NCBI RefSeq assembly: GCF_036689815.1
Contig: NZ_JBAHUR010000002.1
Location: 62,001-126,000 of the forward strand
Source of the DNA: Magnetovibrio sp. PR-2
GTDB lineage: Bacteria; Pseudomonadota; Alphaproteobacteria; Rhodospirillales; Magnetovibrionaceae
Length of the DNA: 64,000 nucleotides
Reading direction: 5' to 3'
Below are positions 58,351-64,000 of the stretch, piece after piece. The number at the start of each line of letters is the position of its first letter. Position 1 is the first letter of the stretch. Both the position numbers and the translations under genes were made by a program. The notes under the pieces are model-generated. The model worked only from the letters and a program-made list of their open reading frames with translations, had not been told where the DNA came from and did not search any database.

Positions 58351-59610
58351 TCAGCATTTCGGCGCGCCCTTCAAGGCGCCAAAGCCGAACACGTCGTCGC
58401 GTCCGGGTGAGCCCAGATCGTTCACCACCTTGCTCAAGATTTTGCGCAGGGTGTCTGGATTGGGGGCTCTTCCCGCTTTGCGCAGGATCGCCGCAACAGC
58501 TGTCACGAACGGCGCCGCATAAGACGTCCCATAGTAGGTCGTGCCGCCGTCGCTCTTGGCCTTTGCCGCCCACACCCCTGCACCGGGGGCGGCGATGTCG
58601 ATGTGCGGGCCTGCATTTGCTTTTGAATAAATCTTATTGGGACCGGACAGGGCTGTGACCGCCACCACGTCTCCATATGCCGCCGGATAAGCGATGCGGT
58701 CCGATTTACCCCACCCACCAATGGAGGCAATCACCAAGATGTCCATGTCTTTGGCACGGTCCAAAGCCCGGCGGATGACTTTGTTTTCCTTACCCGCCAT
58801 GGAAATATTCACGGCGTGCACATCGGCCCCGACCAACCAGGCCATGGCTTTGACGAAGGCAGCGGCTGTGCCGACCATTTTGCCCTTTTTATTGATTTCA
58901 AACATATTCGCGTGATACAGCCGCGCGCCGGGCAGCAAGCCGCCCCAGTCCGCCCGGGCCGCAAGAATGCTGGAAACGGCCGTGCCGTGTTTCTGGTTAC
59001 CCGCTTTGCGTCCCGGTTTGGGGAACGACAGATAAGACACCAGTTGGTCTTTAAACGCGGGGTGATAGAGATCGAGACCGGTATCGATCACACCGATTTT
59101 CAAACCCTTCCCACAGCTGTTGGACGTTCGGGTCCACCCCGCCATTTTGCGGGCTGTGCGGGCGTTTTTCGGGGCGGCCCCAGCTTGCACATGATAATGC
59201 GCGTTCACATCGAAGGTCGTGCCCGGAAAGGTTTTGGCGAGCTCTTTAATGGCTTTTTCAGGTGTCTTGGACCGGGGGATGGTCAGGCGCAAAATTTTGA
59301 GGCCCAGTTCCTTCGCGCCGATGGTTTCTTGGACCCGGTAGCCCATGGTGATGGCTTTGCCGACAAAGTTTGCGCCCGGGTTCACCACAAGAACTTCACC
59401 CGGTTCATGGGTGAACAATTTATCGATCGTCTTGTCTGTGCGAGAGCCTGAACCTTTAGAAGACCCGCTCTTGCCCGAACCGTATTTCCCGGATTTGTAT
59501 TTATCCTGTGAAATCGGACGTCCCTTGGAATCATACTTCAGGATTTGAGCGGTGGCCTCACCAGCCCAGATAAAGGCCGTCAACACTACGCACGCATGGA
59601 TAAATTTCAT
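58351..59610 (-). CDS. Secreted subtilisin-like protease (S8) with altered oxyanion site
   Basis: A 419-residue protein with a signal peptide (about 1-21). A Lys/Ser/Gly-rich segment and an inhibitor-like propeptide (about 70-150) precede the catalytic domain. The triad is D176 (GVIDTGLD), H208 (KHGTAVSS) and S363 (YGTSYAAPFV). The oxyanion-hole Asn that subtilases have in an AAGN-type motif is replaced: the sequence reads IASIGGWGKSD. Hydrolysis may be weak, or the enzyme may use another residue. Monocistronic. Confidence 0.88.
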   Translation of the reverse strand: MKFIHACVVLTAFIWAGEATAQILKYDSKGRPISQDKYKSGKYGSGKSGSSKGSGSRTDKTIDKLFTHEPGEVLVVNPGANFVGKAITMGYRVQETIGAKELGLKILRLTIPRSKTPEKAIKELAKTFPGTTFDVNAHYHVQAGAAPKNARTARKMAGWTRTSNSCGKGLKIGVIDTGLDLYHPAFKDQLVSYLSFPKPGRKAGNQKHGTAVSSILAARADWGGLLPGARLYHANMFEINKKGKMVGTAAAFVKAMAWLVGADVHAVNISMAGKENKVIRRALDRAKDMDILVIASIGGWGKSDRIAYPAAYGDVVAVTALSGPNKIYSKANAGPHIDIAAPGAGVWAAKAKSDGGTTYYGTSYAAPFVTAVAAILRKAGRAPNPDTLRKILSKVVNDLGSPGRDDVFGFGALKGAPKC

Positions 59611-59684
59611 CTAACCCTCTCACAAACACCTTCAATATACGATTAAGTATAAGCACGCCCGGCCTGAGAGAGAACACAAATCAC

Positions 59685-60527
59685 TTAACCATCATCAGAA
59701 CGCCGTCTGCGCCACAGCCAAAGCCCCAACCCGGCCAACAGAACCACAGGCAGCCAACGCGCAATCCAGATGGTGGTGGCGCGTATGCCGCGGATGAAGG
59801 CGTTGAAGCTGTCGCTTAACAATCCCGACAGCGGACCTAAGTTGACATCCCCCGCTTTGGGTGGGCGCAAAGCATAGCTGATGGAAAAGGTGACGTTGTC
59901 GGTGACCTTTTCGATGTTTTGCTTTTGGCGCGTGAGGCGTTCGATATCGCCTTCGACGCGCATCAGCTCACGTTCCACCTGGACCAAATCGCCGATCTTG
60001 GAAGATTTTTTATCCGCCAAGGCATAGAGCCGTTCACGCATGAAGTTCAAGCGTTTGATGCGTGCTTCGGTGTCTTGATAAGCTTGATCGCGGTTGCGCG
60101 CGGTTTCATTGAAATTGACGATATGACGGCCTTCCCCTTCGGACAGGAAGGCGTGAAATTGATTGGCCTTTTCGCCAGGGACCTGGGCACGCAGGTGCGC
60201 CGTGGGGCGTTGCGCGTGACCGGTTTGGGATTGATTGGTGATGACACAGTTCAGTTTCAAGCATTCCGTGCGGTCGCGTTCTAACTGGGCGTTGATGTCG
60301 TCATCGATTTCTAAGCTGTAATTGCGCCCGATTTCCATGCGCGGGCCAGCGTTGGACGCCATGGCGGCTTCCGAACGCATCATCGGTGCGTCTGCAGCCA
60401 TCAGCATGGCCTTGCCCATGGGCGGCGCGCTGGAACGGCTGTTGTCGTCGCTGGATTCGGGATCGCACGCGCTGAGCAACACGGACACAGCAACCAAGAC
60501 AACACCAATTCTCACTGGATTTTTCAT
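59685..60527 (-). CDS. DUF4349 lipoprotein
   Basis: A 280-residue protein beginning MKNPVRIGVVLVAVSVLLSA with a lipobox LSAC, so it is lipid-anchored. The family domain follows: a beta-rich N-terminal part (HLRAQVPGEKANQFHAFLS), a coiled-coil with VQVERELMRVEGDIERL, and a C-terminal membrane helix near 255-272 followed by a basic tail (LWRRRRSDDG). Related proteins are found in many envelopes; function unknown. ATG at 60527 is chosen to match the signal. Confidence 0.85.
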   Translation of the reverse strand: MKNPVRIGVVLVAVSVLLSACDPESSDDNSRSSAPPMGKAMLMAADAPMMRSEAAMASNAGPRMEIGRNYSLEIDDDINAQLERDRTECLKLNCVITNQSQTGHAQRPTAHLRAQVPGEKANQFHAFLSEGEGRHIVNFNETARNRDQAYQDTEARIKRLNFMRERLYALADKKSSKIGDLVQVERELMRVEGDIERLTRQKQNIEKVTDNVTFSISYALRPPKAGDVNLGPLSGLLSDSFNAFIRGIRATTIWIARWLPVVLLAGLGLWLWRRRRSDDG

Positions 60528-60629
60528 TCCCACCACCTACATAGACTTTTAGGACACAATTGTCATAGACACACACTGTGGCGAGATTGTGGGGCAAAAC
60601 GGGACGATGACTAACGATTGGAGCCCATC

Positions 60630-60710
60630 ATGCTTCTTGGACGCTATATCATTCACGCCCTGCTTTTGGCCGGAGCCCTCTCTCTGATACCGTTTATGGT
60701 TCAGGTGTAG
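60630..60710 (+). CDS. Possible 26-residue membrane micropeptide
   Basis: An ATG at 60630 with GGAG seven bases before it opens a 26-codon frame ending TAG at 60708-60710. The product begins MLLGRYIIHALLLAG and continues hydrophobic, one membrane helix long. It lies between two divergent/convergent genes and ends three bases before the era stop on the opposite strand. No homologue is known to me; it may be chance. Confidence 0.3.
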   Translation: MLLGRYIIHALLLAGALSLIPFMVQV

Positions 60711-60713
60711 AGC

Positions 60714-61613
60714 TTAGGCGTCAAAATCCAGGCCCCAGTCGCGATAGCGCTCGGGATCGTCGGCCCATTTTTCGCGCACTTTCACAAACAAGAACAAGTG
60801 CACGCGGGTGTCCAAAATCTCTTCCAATTCCGTACGCGCCGCCTCGCCCAGTTTTTTGATCTGCTGACCACCCTTGCCCAAGATAATGGACTTCTGGCTG
60901 TCGCGTTCGACAAAGATCACTTGTTCGATCTTGACCGAGCCGTCTTTGCGATCTTCCCACGTTTCGGTTTCCACCGTCGTCGCATAGGGCAGTTCTTGGC
61001 GCAGCTGCAAATAGAGCTTTTCACGCGTAATTTCAGCAGCCAGCAGGCGTTCCGCCTGGTCGGACACTTGATCTTCGGGGAAGTGCCACGGACCTTCGGG
61101 CATGTGCCCGGCCAAAAACGACACCAAGTCGTCCACACCGTCGCCGTTCAACGCTGAAATCATGAAAATATCGTCGAAGATTTCATGAGCGTTGAGGTCA
61201 GAGACCAAAGCCAGCAATTGCGGCTTTTTGATTTTATCGATCTTGTTGATCACCAAGTGCGCGCGCTGTTTTTCTGCTTTCATGCGCTCGATAATGCTGG
61301 CCGTGTCTTTGTCGATGCCTTTATCGGCATCCACTAACAGCAATTTGACGTCAGCGTCCCCGGCTCCACCCCAGGCGGCCGCGACCATGGCACGGTCCAA
61401 GCGGCGGCGCGGCTGGAAGATGCCGGGTGTGTCGATGAAGACCAGCTGTACGCGGTCTTGGATAGCAATGCCCATGACGCGCGCGCGGGTGGTTTGAACC
61501 TTGGGCGAAACGATGGAGACCTTCGTCCCCACCACGCGGTTGACCAAGGTTGATTTGCCAGCGTTGGGCGCGCCGATGACGGCGATGAAACCGCAGCGAT
61601 CTTGATCGGTCAT
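60714..61613 (-). CDS. era: GTPase Era
   Basis: Era is a GTPase that matures 16S rRNA and assembles the 30S subunit. The 299 residues have G1 GAPNAGKSTLVN, G3 DTPGIF, G4 NKIDK, and a C-terminal KH domain with IILGKGGQQIKKLGE and RVHLFLFVKVREKW. Its ATG overlaps the rnc stop by four bases. Part of the conserved rnc-era operon. Confidence 0.97.
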   Translation of the reverse strand: MTDQDRCGFIAVIGAPNAGKSTLVNRVVGTKVSIVSPKVQTTRARVMGIAIQDRVQLVFIDTPGIFQPRRRLDRAMVAAAWGGAGDADVKLLLVDADKGIDKDTASIIERMKAEKQRAHLVINKIDKIKKPQLLALVSDLNAHEIFDDIFMISALNGDGVDDLVSFLAGHMPEGPWHFPEDQVSDQAERLLAAEITREKLYLQLRQELPYATTVETETWEDRKDGSVKIEQVIFVERDSQKSIILGKGGQQIKKLGEAARTELEEILDTRVHLFLFVKVREKWADDPERYRDWGLDFDA

Positions 61614-62290
61614 GATTGTCCTTCCAGCTCAGCCAACAGTTTGGCGGCAGCGTCTTGTTCGGCGGCGCGGCGCGACGCACCCTGGCCTTCGCCTGCACCA
61701 CTGTCTTTGACCGAGACCTGGATGGTAAAGGTCGGCGCGTGGTCGGGGCCTGAGCGCCCGACAATATCATATTTGGGCAAGCCAAGCGCGCGGCCTTGCG
61801 CCCATTCCTGCAATGCGGTTTTGGCGTCTTTGGGCGGTTTGATGTCTTCGGTGACCAAATCCGCCCAACGGGTTTGAATGAAGGCCGCGGCAATGTCTAG
61901 GCCTCCATCCAAATAGAGCGCGCCCAAAACGGCTTCCAGCGTGTCGGCCACCACACTGTCGTGGGAGCGTGCAGACGTTTCCGCATCGACGGATTGGGTG
62001 TGGACCAAGTTCGCCAATGCAAAACCATCCCCAACACGGGCCAAGGTGTCGCGGGACGTGAGGCCGGCAAAGCGGCGCGCAAGTTCGCCTTCTTCTTCAT
62101 CCGGGAACTGCGCATACAGCATTTCCGCCATCACCAAACCCAGCACACGATCGCCTAAGAATTCGAGGCGTTCGTTGGAGCTGGTGCGCTGTTCGGTGGT
62201 CGAGGCATGACGCAGGGCTTGGTTCAACAAATCTTCGTTGGTGAACGCATGCCCCAACAGGTCTTGTAGGTGGTCTAAGTCGGTGGCCAT
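61610..62290 (-). CDS. rnc: Ribonuclease III
   Basis: RNase III cuts double-stranded RNA, including rRNA precursors and its own message. The catalytic signature is ERLEFLGDRVLGLVMAEML, with a second metal-binding Asp/Glu in the SVVADTLEAVLGALYLDGG region. A double-stranded RNA-binding domain forms the end (ALQEWAQGRALG and ASRRAAEQDAAAKLL). It lies between lepB and era, starting three bases after lepB ends. Confidence 0.97.
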   Translation of the reverse strand: MATDLDHLQDLLGHAFTNEDLLNQALRHASTTEQRTSSNERLEFLGDRVLGLVMAEMLYAQFPDEEEGELARRFAGLTSRDTLARVGDGFALANLVHTQSVDAETSARSHDSVVADTLEAVLGALYLDGGLDIAAAFIQTRWADLVTEDIKPPKDAKTALQEWAQGRALGLPKYDIVGRSGPDHAPTFTIQVSVKDSGAGEGQGASRRAAEQDAAAKLLAELEGQS

Positions 62291-62293
62291 CGT

Positions 62294-63064
62294 TTAGTCC
62301 ACCGACGTAAAGAAGCGTTCGAAACGAAGCGACCAGGGCCACTGCCAGAACTTCCAAAACGACCCGTCGATGGAAAAGAATTTTGCGTCCGCACGGCCCA
62401 CTAGGTTTTCTTTGGGGATATACCCAATCACACGCGAATCCGACGAATTGTCGCGGTTGTCGCCCATGCCGAAATAATGGCCCGCGGGCACGCGGTACAG
62501 GGCCGTGTTGTCGAGGACCATGCGGTCGCTTTCTTCGATGATTTCGTGGCTGACCCCGCCCGGTAAAGTTTCCAAATAGCGCACCGTGTGGTGGAAGGAA
62601 CCGTAGCGGTCTTCGTAGACAAACTCGCCCACCCGTTCACGCTTTACGGCCTTGCCATTGATGTGCAAAACACCGCGTTTGACCTGAATGGTGTCGCCCG
62701 GCAGACCGACGATGCGTTTGATGTAATCGGTGGTGTTGTCCGTGGGCGTTTTAAACACGGCGACATCGCCGCGTTCGGGTTCTTCGAACATCACGCGTTC
62801 GGGCAAAACCGGCAGGCTGAACGGCAACGAGTGCTTGGAATAGCCATACGACATTTTGGACACAAACAGATAGTCCCCTACCAACAATGTCGGAATCATA
62901 GACCCCGACGGGATGGAGAACGGCTCATAGGCGAACGAACGCACCACCAGTGCAAACAAAACCGCATAGCCGATGGTCTTGACGGTATCCCAGAGGCTTT
63001 CTTCATCTTCTTGGGGTTTGCCGTCGAACAGGTCGTCGTCTTTGGCGGGGGTGTTGTCGCTCAT
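62294..63064 (-). CDS. lepB: Signal peptidase I
   Basis: LepB removes signal peptides from exported proteins, such as the SBP, M23 and subtilase here. The 256-residue protein has a membrane segment near 27-45, the catalytic-Ser motif PSGSMIPTLLVGD, the catalytic-Lys motif YIKRIVGLPGD, and the GDNRDNSSDSR box. A short acidic N terminus precedes the membrane segment. Part of lepB-rnc-era. Confidence 0.97.
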   Translation of the reverse strand: MSDNTPAKDDDLFDGKPQEDEESLWDTVKTIGYAVLFALVVRSFAYEPFSIPSGSMIPTLLVGDYLFVSKMSYGYSKHSLPFSLPVLPERVMFEEPERGDVAVFKTPTDNTTDYIKRIVGLPGDTIQVKRGVLHINGKAVKRERVGEFVYEDRYGSFHHTVRYLETLPGGVSHEIIEESDRMVLDNTALYRVPAGHYFGMGDNRDNSSDSRVIGYIPKENLVGRADAKFFSIDGSFWKFWQWPWSLRFERFFTSVD

Positions 63065-63087
63065 AAAGTATCCATTTTTGTCTGTTT

Positions 63088-63495
63088 TTAAGGCTTGAGA
63101 ACCGCCGAAATGACCACCATGGCGTGGGCCAAGGGGTATTCATCGGTCAGCGAGATATCAATCTTCGGCTCATAACCTTCGGGTGTGAGGCTTTGTAGCC
63201 TGTCTAGCGCCCCGTTGGAAAGGGTCATAATGGGCTGACCGCTGGGTAAATTGGTGACGGCTATGTCTTTCCAGAACACATTTTCGCGAAATCCGGTGCC
63301 CAAAGCCTTGGCCGTGGCCTCTTTGGCGGCAAAAAACATGGCGTAGCGGCTGGCCTTGCCCTTCTCGCCCCGCTTTTCGGCTTTGGCGCGTTCTTCGTCG
63401 GTATAGATGCGCTCGACAAAGCGAGCTTCAAAGCGCGTCAGCGTCTGTTCGATGCGACGAATGTCGCAGAGATCTGTGCCGACGCCCAAAATCAT
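63088..63495 (-). CDS. acpS: Holo-ACP synthase AcpS
   Basis: AcpS attaches 4'-phosphopantetheine to ACP, which needs pantothenate from PanD and feeds FabH. The 135 residues show GVGTDLCDIRRIEQTL and FAAKEATAKALGTGF, with the metal-binding Asp and Glu. Its start overlaps the pdxJ stop by four bases. It lies 23 bases before lepB. Confidence 0.96.
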   Translation of the reverse strand: MILGVGTDLCDIRRIEQTLTRFEARFVERIYTDEERAKAEKRGEKGKASRYAMFFAAKEATAKALGTGFRENVFWKDIAVTNLPSGQPIMTLSNGALDRLQSLTPEGYEPKIDISLTDEYPLAHAMVVISAVLKP

Positions 63496-64000
63496 GCGAC
63501 ACCTCTGGCTTCGTCCATCAAGCGGCGCATGTCTTTAATGGCCGCTTCAAAACCGATGAAAATCGCCTCACCCACCAAGAAGTGTCCGATGTTGAGCTCT
63601 TTGAGGGTGGGAATGACGGCGATCGGCTTTACGGTGTCGTAGATCAAACCGTGTCCGGCGTGGCATTCCAGGCCAAGTGTGTGTGCATGGGCTGCGGCTT
63701 TGATGACACGTTCCAACTCTTGATCGCGCGCCTCCCCCGTCTTGTCGCAATAGGTCCCGGTGTGCAATTCGACCACCGGCGCGCCAAGGGCTTTTGAGGC
63801 ATCCAGGGCTTCTACGTCGGGCTCGATAAACAACGAAACGCGAATACCAACATCGGACAAGCGGCCAATGACCGGCTTAAGCTTGTCAAATCCGCCGACA
63901 ACGTCCAAACCGCCTTCGGTGGTGCGCTCTTCGCGCTTTTCCGGCACCAAGCACGCCGCGTGGGGCTTGTGGCGCAGCGCAATTTCCAACATCTCGTCCG
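63492..64000 (-). CDS. pdxJ: Pyridoxine 5'-phosphate synthase (C-terminal part, cut by window edge)
   Basis: PdxJ makes pyridoxine phosphate, the source of PLP used by GlyA, IlvA and the aminotransferase here. About 169 residues are visible, including CLVPEKREERTTEGGLDV, VELHTGTYCD, HAGHGLIYD and NIGHFLVGEAIF. The family length is about 240, so roughly the first 70 residues lie beyond 64000. The pdxJ-acpS-lepB-rnc-era order is common in alphaproteobacteria. Confidence 0.95.
   Translation of the reverse strand, partial: DEMLEIALRHKPHAACLVPEKREERTTEGGLDVVGGFDKLKPVIGRLSDVGIRVSLFIEPDVEALDASKALGAPVVELHTGTYCDKTGEARDQELERVIKAAAHAHTLGLECHAGHGLIYDTVKPIAVIPTLKELNIGHFLVGEAIFIGFEAAIKDMRRLMDEARGVA

Overview
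The window looks like chromosome of an alphaproteobacterium, probably of the Rhodospirillales or a near relative. The grounds are gene content and order: the dusB-ntrB-ntrC-ntrY-ntrX cluster, a fused ispDF, the run rpmF-plsX-fabH-ihfA-merR-tRNA-Pro, a ribBX-type gene, a K+-independent proton pyrophosphatase of the Rhodospirillum type, a ubiquinol-cytochrome c chaperone beside a BamE lipoprotein, and a parC with an alphaproteobacterial-style quinolone region. It carries flagellar stator genes and a TRAP transporter, which fits a motile, free-living, probably aquatic cell. The genus cannot be read from the sequence. Almost all of the window is core chromosome. No phage, transposase or CRISPR array was seen.

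Layout. 1-6.3 kb: nitrogen two-component cluster with dusB, all on the minus strand. 6.4-10.9 kb: CcsA-like membrane protein, ispDF, a stand-alone response regulator, cutA and two small unknown genes. 10.9-11.3 kb: a gene-free stretch with a candidate small RNA under a CRP/FNR-type site, facing tRNA-Pro. 11.3-15.9 kb: lipid, ribosome and IHF operon, with a 44-bp tandem repeat built from the end of fabH. 16-21 kb: bamE, a TPR-sulfotransferase and hppA. 21-28.3 kb: thiL-nusB-ribH-ribBX-ribE-ribD-nrdR-glyA-rpiB, a flavin, thiamine and one-carbon block on the minus strand. 28.6-31.3 kb: an EF-hand protein, then an AT-rich two-gene module (HTH-ImmA/IrrE protease plus DUF4411 PIN-like protein) lying between two near-identical terminators.

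31.3-36.2 kb: panD, a PAS-GGDEF cyclase and a three-gene ABC importer. 36.3-41.8 kb: hemB, a 5TM sensor kinase, a CheW with an acidic insert, and threonine dehydratase. 41.8-46.4 kb: a small gene below a perfect TGTGA-N6-TCACA palindrome, a membrane-anchored methyltransferase, flavin reductase, motAB and bpt. 46.5-51.5 kb: a TRAP transporter whose large permease carries a coiled-coil tail of about 330 residues. 51.5-58.3 kb: DUF6314, parC, an unknown membrane protein, an M23 peptidase, recO and an aminotransferase. 58.3-60.7 kb: a subtilase lacking the usual oxyanion Asn, a DUF4349 lipoprotein and a possible 26-residue membrane peptide. 60.7-64 kb: the conserved era-rnc-lepB-acpS-pdxJ cluster, cut by the window end.

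The most unusual items are the candidate small RNA at about 11065-11148, the toxin-antitoxin-like module between duplicated terminators, the fabH tail repeat, the inactive-looking GTP cyclohydrolase half of ribBX, the tailed DctM, the variant subtilase and the micro-ORF at 60630. None is proven by sequence alone.
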